Shown here piece by piece: positions 25,465 to 34,955 of a stretch of DNA of 64,000 bases. The translations under genes and the position numbers were made by a program. The notes under the pieces are model-generated. The model ran no database searches, was not told where the DNA came from, and worked only from the letters and a program-made list of their open reading frames with translations. The DNA comes from Mesorhizobium helmanticense (GTDB lineage: Bacteria; Pseudomonadota; Alphaproteobacteria; Rhizobiales; Rhizobiaceae). Position 1 is the first letter of the stretch. Each line of letters starts with the position of its first letter. Location: assembly GCF_003034915.1 (NCBI RefSeq), contig NZ_PZJX01000050.1, forward strand, positions 62,001-126,000, given 5' to 3'.

Positions 25465-26355
25465 ATGAATTTGCAAAGCATGACCGGTTTTGCGCGTGCC
25501 GTCGCCGAGCATGACGGCACGTCGATCGCCTGGGAGGTCAAATCCGTCAACGGCAAGAGCGTCGAGGTCAGGCTGCGGCTGCCGCAGGGCTTCGAGCGGC
25601 TGGAGCCGGCCGTCAGGCAGACGGTACAGAAGCGCTTTGCGCGCGGCAATTTCCAGGCGACTCTGACCATCGGCCGCGCCGCCGGCCAGCAGGTGCAGCC
25701 GATTGTTAACGAAGCCTTCCTGAAAGACCTGGCGGGGCTGGCCAAGCGGCTGCAGGAGCAGTTCGGCGTGGCGCCCGCGACAGCCGACGGTCTGCTTTCG
25801 CTGCGCGGCGTGCTCGATATTCCCGAAACCACGGAGACCGAAGAAGCACGAGCCGCGCTTGACGCCGCGATAGTGTCAGCGCTGGAGGTTGCGCTGAGCG
25901 GGCTGGAGCAGGCGCGCCAGGGCGAGGGCGCCGCACTCCGTTCATTGTTGGCCGGCCATATCGACGCGATCGAGGCGCTGACGCTCAGAGCCGAGGCCGA
26001 CCCCTCGCGCGAGCCGGCGGCGATCCGCGAAAGGATTGCCGAGCAGGTGCGATTGCTGCTGGACGCCTCCGCCAATCTCGACGCCAGCCGCTTGCACATG
26101 GAAGCGGCGTTCCTGGCCACCAAGGCCGACATCCGCGAGGAGATCGACCGGTTGAAGACGCATGTGGCGTCGGGCCGGGTGCTTCTGGCCGGCGGCGGCG
26201 CCATTGGCCGCAAGCTCGATTTTCTGGCGCAGGAATTCAATCGCGAATCGAATACGCTATGTTCGAAGTCGAATGCCGCCGCGGTGACCGCCATCGGGCT
26301 GGAACTGAAGGCGGTCGTCGACCAGTTTCGCGAACAGGTTCAGAATCTGGAGTAA
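25465..26355 (+). CDS. YicC family endoribonuclease-like protein
   Basis: A 296-residue protein of the YicC family; E. coli YicC acts as an endoribonuclease involved in small-RNA turnover. The opening NLQSMTGFARA and the C-terminal DUF1732 segment (GRKLDFLAQEFNRESNTLCSK) are diagnostic. The ATG at 25465 is chosen because the family always begins at SMTGFA. It is directly followed by gmk, with only a few bases between them. Confidence 0.95.
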   Translation: MNLQSMTGFARAVAEHDGTSIAWEVKSVNGKSVEVRLRLPQGFERLEPAVRQTVQKRFARGNFQATLTIGRAAGQQVQPIVNEAFLKDLAGLAKRLQEQFGVAPATADGLLSLRGVLDIPETTETEEARAALDAAIVSALEVALSGLEQARQGEGAALRSLLAGHIDAIEALTLRAEADPSREPAAIRERIAEQVRLLLDASANLDASRLHMEAAFLATKADIREEIDRLKTHVASGRVLLAGGGAIGRKLDFLAQEFNRESNTLCSKSNAAAVTAIGLELKAVVDQFREQVQNLE

Positions 26356-26385
26356 CCCGTGGTTGCCAAGGAGCCCTTGATTGCC

Positions 26386-27042
26386 ATGACCGCAAAGGAT
26401 TTGGGTTCGCGCATCCGCCGCCGCGGGCTGATGCTGGTGCTGTCGTCGCCATCCGGCGCCGGCAAGTCGACGATCGCGCGCAATCTGCTGGAAAGCGATG
26501 GCAGCCTCGAACTGTCGGTCTCCGTCACCACGCGACCGCGTCGAGGCAGCGAGATCGAGGGTGTCCATTACCACTTCCGCACCATGCGCGAATTCGAGCG
26601 GCTGCGCGATTCCGACGCGCTTCTCGAATGGGCCGAAGTGCATGGCAATTGCTACGCTACGCCGCGCGAGCCGGCGGAACTGGCGCTGGCGCAAGGCCGC
26701 GACATGCTGTTCGACATCGACTGGCAGGGCGCCCAGCAGCTCAAGGAGAAGATGCGCGCCGACATCGTCTCGATCTTCATCCTGCCGCCATCGATGAAGG
26801 AGTTGAAGGCGCGGTTGAAGCGCCGCGCCGAGGACCAGGAGCAGGTGATCGAGACGCGGCTGAAGAACGCCCGCAACGAGATCGAGCACTGGAAGGAATA
26901 TGATTTCGTCATCGTCAACGACGATCTCGACCGTGCCTTCGCCGAGGTTCGCGGCATTGTCACCGCCGAGCGGCTGAGGCGCGACCGCCGGCCCGGCCTG
27001 TTCGATTTTGTCTCAGGGCTGTTGGACGAGAAGACAGACTGA
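26386..27042 (+). CDS. gmk: Guanylate kinase
   Basis: This kinase phosphorylates GMP to GDP. The P-loop SSPSGAGKST follows the LMLVLS strand, and the GMP-binding segments TTRPRRGSEIEGVHYHF and EWAEVHGN are intact. With the ATG at 26386 (AAGGAG twelve bases upstream) it has 218 residues. A GTG at 26359, four bases after the yicC stop with GGAG in front, would add nine residues and cannot be excluded. The 3' end is followed by a family B repeat. Confidence 0.96.
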   Translation: MTAKDLGSRIRRRGLMLVLSSPSGAGKSTIARNLLESDGSLELSVSVTTRPRRGSEIEGVHYHFRTMREFERLRDSDALLEWAEVHGNCYATPREPAELALAQGRDMLFDIDWQGAQQLKEKMRADIVSIFILPPSMKELKARLKRRAEDQEQVIETRLKNARNEIEHWKEYDFVIVNDDLDRAFAEVRGIVTAERLRRDRRPGLFDFVSGLLDEKTD

Positions 27043-27053
27043 GGCGGTGGCGC

Positions 27054-27205
27054 CTCTCCTTCTCCCCTTGTGGGAGAAGGTGGATTGGCGCGTAGCGCCA
27101 AGACGGATGAGGGGTGCTGGCCGGAGCGCTGTTGATGCCAAGCTGGAACACCCCTCATCCGACCGAGCTTCGCTCGGCCACCTTCTCCCACAAGGGGAGA
27201 AGGGA
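27054..27205. repeat. Palindromic intergenic repeat, family B, copy 1
   Basis: Inverted arms CCTTCTCCCCTTGTGGGAGAAGGTGG (split here only by its own hairpin) and their complement surround a centre with GGATGAGGGGTGCTGG and its inverted copy. A second copy lies at 46942-47131 with the same arms and a different core. It separates gmk from the converging rsmA and may end transcription from both sides. Confidence 0.8.
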
Positions 27206-27215
27206 AGATCGGCGC

Positions 27216-28049
27216 TCAAACCGCATTCGTCAGCCGCACGAATTCTTCGACGCTCAAGGTTTCGGCTCGCCGTGTCGGATCGATGCCGGCGCGGGTGAGC
27301 AACGCTTCGCCACCGAGGCTTTTCACGCTCTGCCGCAGCATCTTTCTGCGCTGGCCGAAGGCTGCTTCGGTGACGCGGCCGAGTTTTTTCACTTCAGCCG
27401 GAAGGGGGCTGGCGCGCGGCACCAGATGCACCACCGAGGATGTCACTTTGGGCGGCGGCGTGAACGCCTGTGCCGGCACGTCGAAGGCGATTTTTGCCTC
27501 TGTCCGCCAGCCGGCCAGCACGCCGAGCCGGCCATAGGCATCGCTGCCGGGGCAGGCGACGATGCGCTCGGCTACCTCGCGCTGGAACATCAGCGTCATC
27601 GACGTATAGAAGGGCGGCCACTCGGTGACCGTCAGCCAGCGGATCAAGAGTTCGGTGCCGATATTATAGGGCAGGTTGGCGACGATCTTCACGGGACCGC
27701 CGCTTGCCGCGCCGGCAAGGGAGGCGAAATCCATCTTCAGCGCATCACCGGCAATGACCTCAAGCCGACCGGGATAATGGTTGGAGACTTCGGCCAGCGC
27801 TTCCAGGCACCGCTCGTCGCGCTCGATGGCGATCACCCGTCGTGCGCCACTGAAGAGCAGCGCCCTGGTCAGCCCGCCGGGGCCAGGGCCGACCTCGATC
27901 ACGGTTGCATCGGCAAGATCGCCTGCGGCGCGCGCGATCTTGCCGGTCAGGTTGAGGTCGAGCAGGAAATTCTGGCCGAGCGACTTCTTCGCCTGCAGCC
28001 CGTGGCTCTCGATCACCGCGCGCAGCGGCGGCAGCCCGTCCATGCTCAT
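27216..28049 (-). CDS. rsmA: 16S rRNA dimethyladenosine transferase
   Basis: RsmA (KsgA) dimethylates two adjacent adenosines in helix 45 of 16S rRNA late in 30S assembly. The 277-residue protein has KSLGQNFLLD near the start, the SAM motif EVGPGPGGLTRAL and the catalytic NLPYNIG motif. It ends the lptF-lptG-lptD-surA-pdxA-rsmA series, with 10 bases between the pdxA stop and its start. Confidence 0.96.
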   Translation of the reverse strand: MSMDGLPPLRAVIESHGLQAKKSLGQNFLLDLNLTGKIARAAGDLADATVIEVGPGPGGLTRALLFSGARRVIAIERDERCLEALAEVSNHYPGRLEVIAGDALKMDFASLAGAASGGPVKIVANLPYNIGTELLIRWLTVTEWPPFYTSMTLMFQREVAERIVACPGSDAYGRLGVLAGWRTEAKIAFDVPAQAFTPPPKVTSSVVHLVPRASPLPAEVKKLGRVTEAAFGQRRKMLRQSVKSLGGEALLTRAGIDPTRRAETLSVEEFVRLTNAV

Positions 28050-28059
28050 GCGAAGACGC

Positions 28060-29088
28060 TCATGCGGCCGCGGCCTTCGTTTCGCTATCGGCCAGCCGGC
28101 GGGCGAGTTTCAGCGCCGCAATCAGGCTATCGGCCCGAGCCAGGCCCTTGCCGGCGATGTCGAAGGCGGTGCCGTGGTCCGGCGACGTGCGTATGAAGGG
28201 CAGGCCGAGCGTCACGTTGACCGCTTCGTCGAAAGCCAGCGCCTTGGCGGGGATCAGCGCCTGGTCGTGATACATGCAGATTGCCACGTCGTAGCCGGCC
28301 CTTGCACGGGCATGGAACATCGTATCGGCCGGCAGGGGCCCGAATGCGTCGATGCCTTCCGCCCTCAGCCTCTCGATTGCCGGGCGGATGATCTGCTCGT
28401 CCTCAGCACCCATCGCGCCGCCTTCGCCGGCATGCGGATTGAGGCCGGCAATGGCAAGCCGCGGCCTGGCGACGCCGAAGCGATGTTCGAGGTCGGTGGC
28501 GGTGATGCGGGCGGTCGCGACGATCAGGTCGCTCGTCAGCGCCTTCGGCACCTCGGCCAGTGCGATGTGGATGGTGACCGGGACGGTGCGCAACTCGGGG
28601 CCGGCAAGCAGCATCACCGGCATCGCGTCCGCGCCGGCATGGAGCGATGCCAGATGCGCCAGATATTCGGTATGGCCGGGAAAGCGGAACCCGGCATCAT
28701 AGAGCGGCTTCTTGGCGATCGGGCACGTCACGACCGCGGCGGCGCGGCCGCCAAGGCAGTCGGCAACGGCGCGGTCGATAGCCTCGATGATGCCGGCGGC
28801 GTTCTCCGGATCCGACTGGCCGGGACTATCGATGGAGCGGGCGGCAAGCGGCGCGATCGGCAGAGCCCGCGAAAAGGTCAGTTGCGCCTGCGCCGGCGTG
28901 GTTTCCGCCATCGCCACGCTGGCGCCGAGCCGACGCGCCCTTGCGTCAATTAGTGCCGGATCGGCGAGGAGATAAAAAGGCGGCACACCGGCGCTATCAC
29001 GCGCCTGCCAGGCGGCGATGGCGATCTCCGGCCCCACGCCGGACGGATCGCCGACACTCAACGCCAGCGGAAGCTTTGCGTCCGGCAC
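28060..29088 (-). CDS. pdxA: 4-hydroxythreonine-4-phosphate dehydrogenase
   Basis: PdxA oxidises 4-phosphohydroxy-L-threonine in pyridoxal phosphate synthesis. The 342-residue protein opens with LALSVGDPSGVGPEI and holds the metal-ligand histidines in CMYHDQ and SPDHGTAFDIAG. The start is a GTG at 29088, the first usable start codon after the surA stop; the longer open frame to 29298 is an overlap with surA in another frame. It follows surA by 13 bases, as in many proteobacteria. Confidence 0.94.
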   Translation of the reverse strand: MPDAKLPLALSVGDPSGVGPEIAIAAWQARDSAGVPPFYLLADPALIDARARRLGASVAMAETTPAQAQLTFSRALPIAPLAARSIDSPGQSDPENAAGIIEAIDRAVADCLGGRAAAVVTCPIAKKPLYDAGFRFPGHTEYLAHLASLHAGADAMPVMLLAGPELRTVPVTIHIALAEVPKALTSDLIVATARITATDLEHRFGVARPRLAIAGLNPHAGEGGAMGAEDEQIIRPAIERLRAEGIDAFGPLPADTMFHARARAGYDVAICMYHDQALIPAKALAFDEAVNVTLGLPFIRTSPDHGTAFDIAGKGLARADSLIAALKLARRLADSETKAAAA

Positions 29089-29101
29089 GGCTATGTCGAC
29101 T

Positions 29102-30025
29102 TCAGCGCTCGACGATGCGGGCTTTCTTCCGCAACTCCTCGACGTACTTCTTGGAGAGTTCGTCGGAGTTCTTGTCGTTCGAGCCTTCGCTCTGGAACAC
29201 CATCTGGGCGGCCTTGTCGTCCGACACTTCGCGCGACGAGCAGATGCCGATGAACTCGACGCCGCGGTCCGTCTCGCGCGTTGCGGTAGCGCCGCCAACC
29301 TTGGTGGCCTTGATCTGCTCGGCCCAATCCGGCGGCAATTGCGGCGCCAGCACCCGGCCGAGGTCGCGGACGGTGACGTCGATCAGGCCCTTGGCGAATT
29401 CGCGCGTGGTGTTGCAGCCATTGAAACGCGCGCGCATGGCGTCGGCCTCGCGCTTGCGCTTGGCCAGCGTCGCGCTGCGCTCGGCCGCCGGCACCACGAA
29501 AATGACTTGCTGCAGCATGTATTCCATGGCTGAGGGCTTGGCCCCGCCCTTGTCGAGCATGCGCCTGACTGCGTCCTGCTCGCTCACGGAGCCGCCTTCG
29601 CCGGAGCGGTAGCGCGCGCTCAGCGCCTGGTTCCAGGCCATCTGGGCGCGGATGAATTCCTTGAAGTGCTCCTTGCTGACGCCGGACTGCGCCATGACGC
29701 CATCGAGTTGCTTGAGCTGCATCTTGTTGGTCGTGGCAAAGCGCTGGTAGGCGGCATTGACCTGGGCGTCGCTGATGCGGATGCCGAGACGCCTGGCTTC
29801 GGCGACGCGCAGCGTCTGATCGATCATTTCGTCGGCGGCGCTGCCCTTCTTGCGCTGCAGTTTCAGGAACGCGGCCCGGTGCGCGATGTCGCCGGTGGTG
29901 ATCGGTACGTTGTTGACGACATATTTGATCTCGCTGGCGAAAGCCGGCGACGCCGTTGCGGTGATCGAGACAGAGGCCGCCGCCACCAGCAGCGCCAACC
30001 CTGCCGAAAAGAGGTAATTCCTCAT
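29102..30025 (-). CDS. SurA-like periplasmic chaperone/peptidyl-prolyl isomerase
   Basis: A 307-residue exported protein with a signal peptide (1-30, ending in AFA) and a SurA N-domain (VVNNVPITTGDI, then a long helical region with ARRLGIRISDAQV). One parvulin-like region follows at about 150-270, but the usual parvulin motifs are hard to see, so chaperone function without isomerase activity is likely. E. coli SurA has 428 residues and two parvulin domains, so this form is short. The neighbourhood with lptD fits a role in outer membrane protein folding. ATG 30025 is preferred; 30034 is possible. Confidence 0.88.
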   Translation of the reverse strand: MRNYLFSAGLALLVAAASVSITATASPAFASEIKYVVNNVPITTGDIAHRAAFLKLQRKKGSAADEMIDQTLRVAEARRLGIRISDAQVNAAYQRFATTNKMQLKQLDGVMAQSGVSKEHFKEFIRAQMAWNQALSARYRSGEGGSVSEQDAVRRMLDKGGAKPSAMEYMLQQVIFVVPAAERSATLAKRKREADAMRARFNGCNTTREFAKGLIDVTVRDLGRVLAPQLPPDWAEQIKATKVGGATATRETDRGVEFIGICSSREVSDDKAAQMVFQSEGSNDKNSDELSKKYVEELRKKARIVER

Positions 30026-30125
30026 CGAAAGCATCCCAATTCTATCCCAGCTTGGCTCATTCTATTCTAATCAAGGGAGACGAAAGCCGTGCCTACTCTA
30101 TGCGGCGAAACGATGTCGTCGGCGC

Positions 30126-30215
30126 ATCACCCCGAAATCGGAATCGATTTCGGCAACGATCATACGCCAAATTAAAGTTCTATAGCGTCCTTTGCGTGTC
30201 CGAAAGGCTGCGCGG
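30126..30215. repeat. Intergenic repeat, family D, copy 2
   Basis: The block GAAATCGGAATCGATTTCGG forms an inverted repeat followed by CAACGATCATACGCC, a spacer and a GCGTCCTTTGCGTGTCC block, closely matching 16258-16350. It lies in the 228-base gap between lptD and surA, where no gene is visible. Confidence 0.65.
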
Positions 30216-30253
30216 GCGCTGTCCATCGAGTCGCTGCTACTGGTCCGTCGCTG

Positions 30254-32671
30254 CTACTGGATGGTGTCGATGGAGCTTTGCGACGAGCCGAAATCGCCGA
30301 GCGTGCGGAACGACAGGTTGAAGCCGATGTTCTGCGACACCTCCTTGGTGTCCAGGTCCCGGGTCTCCGAGAACGTCATCAAATAGGTGAAGCAAGAATC
30401 ATTATAGGCAAAGCCAACCCCGTCCTTGACCAGGACACTCTGCTCCAGGTCGTAGGTGCCGGTGCCGAAGACGCGCCAGTTCTCGGCAAGATGCGTCGAC
30501 GCGCCGAGCGTGACTTCGTGGCGATCGGTTTCGAAGCCATAGAGCGGCTGCGCCTGGATGAAGGCATATTTGGCGCTGAGCGAAATCGGCAGGCCGGAAT
30601 AGGCGGCCTTCACCTCCGCGCGGCGGACCTCGAAGGTCTGCTCGTCCAAACGGCCGCTGATCGAACCGGAGAAGCCGCTGGGGCTATTGAATCCGACGAG
30701 GCCGACATAGTCGGAGGTCGAGGTCTCAAGGCCGGAATAGGCGCCGACATTGACCAGATCCGGCGTGGCGAAGGAGTTCTGCCCGCCAAGCTGGTAGGAT
30801 TGGCCGAACAGCGCGTTGGTGCTCCAGCCATTGTCGTAGGCGCCGGAATAGCGCAGTCCGACATTGGCGCGGCTGCCGCCTTCCATGCGGTCGTAGCCGG
30901 AGAACTTGTCGCGTTCGAACAATGTCGTGGCGTCGAAGACGAAACTCTGGGCGTCTTCGTTGGGAACCGCGAGGCCACCGACATATTGCTCGTTTGGACG
31001 CACGAAGACTTGCGCCATCGGCTCGAGGATGTGGCTCGAACTTGGCATCGAGAACAGCACCGGCCAGCGCATTTCAAGTCCGGCGGTCGCCATGTAGCGG
31101 GCGAGCGAGGTACCCAAATCGTCGCTGACCCCGAGGTTCGTCGCCATCTGGTTGACCGCGGCGAGCGAGCCCGAGGAGGCATTGAGATAGCTGGCATCGC
31201 CGCGCAACGCCAGGAGCGGCGTCAGGAGCAGTCCACCATCGGTGGTGAAGGTGCGCTTCCATTCGGCCTCGGCGGTCAGGCGGCCAGATTGCCCCTCGAT
31301 GCCGCGGACATTGTTGATGGAGGTGGGTATCGCCGAGTCGGCCAGAGCCGTATCCAGCCTGTCGCGGCTGATGGCCCGTGCATTGACATTGAACGACAAT
31401 TGTCCACCGGCCACGGCCATGTCGGGAATATAGGCGTAGTCGAGCGACGGCAGCACCCAGGGCTGCTTGGCGGCGCGGGCGGTTGGATCGCTGGCGAGTG
31501 TGTTTTCCTGGACCTCGAAGCGCATGGCGCGCACGTCGAAATAGTTGCGGCCGTTGAGGCCGGTCAGGTAGATCGAGGACTGGTGAGCATAGTCGTTGAA
31601 GTTTTCAATGGCATAAGTACGCGAGAAGTTCTTGTCGGTCTGCAACAGGACGTCCCAGCCGAAGTCCCAGCGCGGATTGATGGCGAACTGGCCCTTCGTG
31701 CCCATCATGCCGCGGAACTTGTTGGGGTCGCCGGCAGCGCCAGAATCGACGTTGTGCCCGTTGCTGTCGATGAATTCGTCGGGATCCTGCTGTCGGATGC
31801 CGGCGATCTTCAGGCTGTATTGGCCATTGTTGAAACGCTGGCGCCACTCGGCTTCGCCGAGGAAGCCCTGCTTGGTGTAGCCGGAGCCGGTGACGGTGAG
31901 GTCGTAGGTCGGCGAGAGCGCAAAATAATAGGGGACTTTGATACCAACGCCGAGGTCGCTCTTGTAAGCGATACCGGGGATCAGGAAGCCGCTCTTGCGC
32001 TTGACGGTCGGGTCGGCGATCTCGAAGGCCGGCAGATAGGCCAGCGGAAAGCCGAAGAACTCGAAATTCGAATTCTCGAAGCGAACCGTCTTCTTCTCGC
32101 CGTTCCAGATGATCTTCCTGGCCTTGATGCGCCAGGTCGGCGCCTTGTCGGGCTTGTCCTCGCACGGCTCGCAGGCCGTGTACACGCCATTGTGGAACGT
32201 CGTCAGCACGCCGCCCATGCGTTCGGCGCTTTCGGCGGCGAAATACGCCTTGTCGACGGTCTCGACACGCAGCGCATTGACGAAACCGTCGGCGAAATCG
32301 TCGGTTATGTCGACATGCTGCGAATAGATCTTGGTGCCGTCGCTGTTGACGACCGCGACATTGCCGCTGGCAACCAGGCGCTTGGTGTTGCGGTTGTATT
32401 CGACCCGCTGGGCGACGAGGCGGTTGCCGCCATAATCGATCTGGACGCCGCCGACGGCCGTTACCGTGTTGTTGTCGTTGTCATAGACCAGCGTATCGGC
32501 AGCCAGCAGCATTTGCGAGCCGGCGGGAACGCTCGCTGCCATGTCGCCGATTTCCTGCGCGGAAACCGGGACATTGACGGGGACGCAGGCAAACAGGCAC
32601 GCCAAGGCGCTCGCCCCATAGAGGCGTGCCAAACCGGCCTGCCTATGGCTGGGCAAAACCGCTTCCCTCAC
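30254..32671 (-). CDS. lptD: LPS-assembly protein LptD
   Basis: LptD is the outer-membrane beta-barrel that, with LptE, inserts lipopolysaccharide into the outer leaflet. With a GTG start at 32671 it has 805 residues: signal peptide to VSAQ, a periplasmic LptA-like domain (LLAADTLVYDNDNNTVTAVG, then QIDYGGNRLVAQ), cysteines in the ACEPCED segment and a large C-terminal barrel. The GTG overlaps the lptG stop by one base (TAGTG), which decides the start; the frame is open for 22 more codons upstream inside lptG. Confidence 0.95.
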   Translation of the reverse strand: MREAVLPSHRQAGLARLYGASALACLFACVPVNVPVSAQEIGDMAASVPAGSQMLLAADTLVYDNDNNTVTAVGGVQIDYGGNRLVAQRVEYNRNTKRLVASGNVAVVNSDGTKIYSQHVDITDDFADGFVNALRVETVDKAYFAAESAERMGGVLTTFHNGVYTACEPCEDKPDKAPTWRIKARKIIWNGEKKTVRFENSNFEFFGFPLAYLPAFEIADPTVKRKSGFLIPGIAYKSDLGVGIKVPYYFALSPTYDLTVTGSGYTKQGFLGEAEWRQRFNNGQYSLKIAGIRQQDPDEFIDSNGHNVDSGAAGDPNKFRGMMGTKGQFAINPRWDFGWDVLLQTDKNFSRTYAIENFNDYAHQSSIYLTGLNGRNYFDVRAMRFEVQENTLASDPTARAAKQPWVLPSLDYAYIPDMAVAGGQLSFNVNARAISRDRLDTALADSAIPTSINNVRGIEGQSGRLTAEAEWKRTFTTDGGLLLTPLLALRGDASYLNASSGSLAAVNQMATNLGVSDDLGTSLARYMATAGLEMRWPVLFSMPSSSHILEPMAQVFVRPNEQYVGGLAVPNEDAQSFVFDATTLFERDKFSGYDRMEGGSRANVGLRYSGAYDNGWSTNALFGQSYQLGGQNSFATPDLVNVGAYSGLETSTSDYVGLVGFNSPSGFSGSISGRLDEQTFEVRRAEVKAAYSGLPISLSAKYAFIQAQPLYGFETDRHEVTLGASTHLAENWRVFGTGTYDLEQSVLVKDGVGFAYNDSCFTYLMTFSETRDLDTKEVSQNIGFNLSFRTLGDFGSSQSSIDTIQ

Positions 32672-33753
32672 TAGCCGTCTTCCTTGTACAGCAGGAACGT
32701 CACCCCGAAGAACATAGCCACGACAACCGGAACCCATGCAGCCACGGCCGTGGGTACGAATCCCGCTACGCCGAATGCCTTGACCAGCACCGATACGACA
32801 TAAAGCAGAAACCCGGCCATCACGCCACCCAGAATCATCGTCGCCGATTGCCCCATCCTCGCAAATCGCATTGAAACTGTTGCCGCAATCAGCGTCATGG
32901 CGACGAGCAGGAACGGCAGTGCCACCAGCGAATCGAACTGCATGGCAAAGGCATTTGCCTTGAGGCCGAAGGAGCGGGCAACTTCGATTTTGCCGGGCAG
33001 GTCATAGAAAGGGATGGTTTCGGGGCGCGCCAGCCGCTCTTGCACAAATTCGGGCTTGAGATTGGTCGCGACCCGGTCGCTCGCCAGCGATTCAATGTTG
33101 CCGTCGCGAAACACCTTGACGTCCTGCAACTCCCAGTAACCATCCCGCAAAAAGGCGTGCGCTGCGTCCTTGCGTTCGACGATATCGCCCTGCGGGCTGA
33201 GGACGAAGAAGACGGCGTCGGCCATCTCCAGGCCCTGGTTGAGGATCGAGCGCGCACCGATGATTGTGTCGCCCGCGCTGGTTTTCTGCCGGATCCATGG
33301 CGCAGCGTCGGCCGACACGGCGTTTGACTTGCCGGAACGGAGCTGGGCCTCGATTTGCTCGGACCAGGAAAAGGCATGCGCGGCGATCGGGTTGATGATC
33401 CCCACCGACAGCACACCGAACAGCAGCGCCCCGATGCAGCACGGCAGCAGGAACTGCCATGCCGAAACGCCGGCGGAACGCGCGATGACCAGTTCATATT
33501 TGCGATTGAGCGAGACCAGCGTCGCCATCGCCGAGAACAGGCCGACGAACGGCACCGTCTGCAGCATGATCATCGGCATCCTCAGGCCTGAAATGGCAAG
33601 CGCCGTCCCGTAGGTGAAGCCCGGCAGGCCGGTCGTGCGGCCGGAAAGCTCGGTGAAATCGATCAGGAACACCAGCGCCAGCAGGCCGATGAAAAACCAG
33701 ATGGTAATCGTCACGTAGCGGAAGAAGAAGTAGCGACCCAGAGTCCAGCCCAT
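32671..33753 (-). CDS. lptG: LPS export ABC transporter permease LptG
   Basis: One of the two inner-membrane permeases of the LptB2FG extractor. The 360-residue protein has three hydrophobic segments at each end and a periplasmic beta-jellyroll in the middle. It opens with LGRYFFFRYVTITIWFFIGL and contains the family segment NRKYELVIARSAGVSAWQFL. It overlaps lptF upstream by one base (TGATG) and lptD downstream by one base, so the three are probably translated together. LptB and LptA are not in the window. Confidence 0.95.
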   Translation of the reverse strand: MGWTLGRYFFFRYVTITIWFFIGLLALVFLIDFTELSGRTTGLPGFTYGTALAISGLRMPMIMLQTVPFVGLFSAMATLVSLNRKYELVIARSAGVSAWQFLLPCCIGALLFGVLSVGIINPIAAHAFSWSEQIEAQLRSGKSNAVSADAAPWIRQKTSAGDTIIGARSILNQGLEMADAVFFVLSPQGDIVERKDAAHAFLRDGYWELQDVKVFRDGNIESLASDRVATNLKPEFVQERLARPETIPFYDLPGKIEVARSFGLKANAFAMQFDSLVALPFLLVAMTLIAATVSMRFARMGQSATMILGGVMAGFLLYVVSVLVKAFGVAGFVPTAVAAWVPVVVAMFFGVTFLLYKEDG

Positions 33754-34955
33754 CAGCCGACCTCCTGACCGGAAGTGCCGCGCCTGGCAAAGCGGGCCTT
33801 GAAAGCGTTCCAGCCGTCAGTGAAGCGGCTGGCGAAATTCGTCATCCAGTCGGCCCAGGCGACAGGCAGTTCCATGGTCCGGTTGGAGACGATGAACCAT
33901 ATTGCGACCGCGGATGACACGATTGGAACGCCGTAGACCATATAGGCGTATTGCGGAACCTTGTCGGCCTTTCCCGCGGCAAAGAAACCTAGCCAGCGCA
34001 CGAAAAGCGCAATCGCGATGGCCGTGATCAGAGGATGGACGCGCGCCTCGCGATGCGAGCGCGCATCTCCCGCGACGGCAAGCGCGATCAGCGCGAAAAC
34101 GAGCGAATAGGACCACTCGGAAAAGCGCTGATTGAGCTCGGCCAGATACCTGTTCGGCCTTTGCTGGTACATCTTGTCGTTGGGGCTCGGGTTGAGCAGG
34201 TACTGCGTCGTCCGATCCTTCGGCAAAAGCAGTATGTCCGAGGAAGCCGACATGAAGGCGGACAGATCGAAGGCATAGGAAGTGAAGCGGATGACCGACA
34301 GGTCGCCGGTGAGCGTTTCGCGATGGATGACGCCGTCATTCATCATCAGCACCTTCTCGTCGCCGCGTTCGACAATGCTGCCGGTCTTGGCGTAGTAGAT
34401 GAGGTTGGCGCCTTCCTCACGTGAATCCGCCACAAAGATGCCACCGAGCCGGTTGTCCGGAAGCCGCTCGCCGATCTGCAGGAACAGGCCATCGTCGATC
34501 TTGCGAAAAGTGCCTTCCTGGATGATCAGCGACAACAGGTCGGCGCGCGACGACGCCACCAGCTCGCGGTTTTTCTGGCGGGCATAGGGATCGACACCAT
34601 TGTCGACGGCGAACGAAAAGACGCTGGCTGCCAGCGCCAGAAGCATGATCGGCCTGACGACCGTCCAGCGCGAGGCGCCGGCGGCGTTGATCACCGCCAG
34701 TTCCGAATCGGTGTTCATGACGCTGAGCGTCTGGGCGACCGCCACCACCAGGGCGAACGGCACGACGATCGGAACGATCGATGGGATGATCAGCGCCGCG
34801 ACCTCGAAAAAGGTCAGCGCCGACTGGCCGCTGTCGGTGACGAGGTCGATGCGGGCGAGCACCTGCGTCGTCCACACGATTGCCAGCGTCCAGATGAGCG
34901 CCGCGAGGAAGACCGCCAACGCGCGACGCATGATGTAGCGTTCAACGACCTTCAT
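33753..34955 (-). CDS. lptF: LPS export ABC transporter permease LptF
   Basis: The second LptB2FG permease, 400 residues, with the same two-part membrane plan and a central periplasmic domain. Diagnostic parts are the start KVVERYIMRRALAVFL and the coupling-helix region MNTDSELAVINAAGASRWTVVRP. It is the first gene of the lptF-lptG-lptD operon. The 352-base region upstream, shared with the divergent flavoprotein gene, should hold the promoter. Confidence 0.95.
   Translation of the reverse strand: MKVVERYIMRRALAVFLAALIWTLAIVWTTQVLARIDLVTDSGQSALTFFEVAALIIPSIVPIVVPFALVVAVAQTLSVMNTDSELAVINAAGASRWTVVRPIMLLALAASVFSFAVDNGVDPYARQKNRELVASSRADLLSLIIQEGTFRKIDDGLFLQIGERLPDNRLGGIFVADSREEGANLIYYAKTGSIVERGDEKVLMMNDGVIHRETLTGDLSVIRFTSYAFDLSAFMSASSDILLLPKDRTTQYLLNPSPNDKMYQQRPNRYLAELNQRFSEWSYSLVFALIALAVAGDARSHREARVHPLITAIAIALFVRWLGFFAAGKADKVPQYAYMVYGVPIVSSAVAIWFIVSNRTMELPVAWADWMTNFASRFTDGWNAFKARFARRGTSGQEVG

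Noticed and set aside
30278..32674. Plus-strand open frame of 798 codons opposite lptD
   Set aside because: Antisense shadow of lptD, without a start context or recognisable domain.
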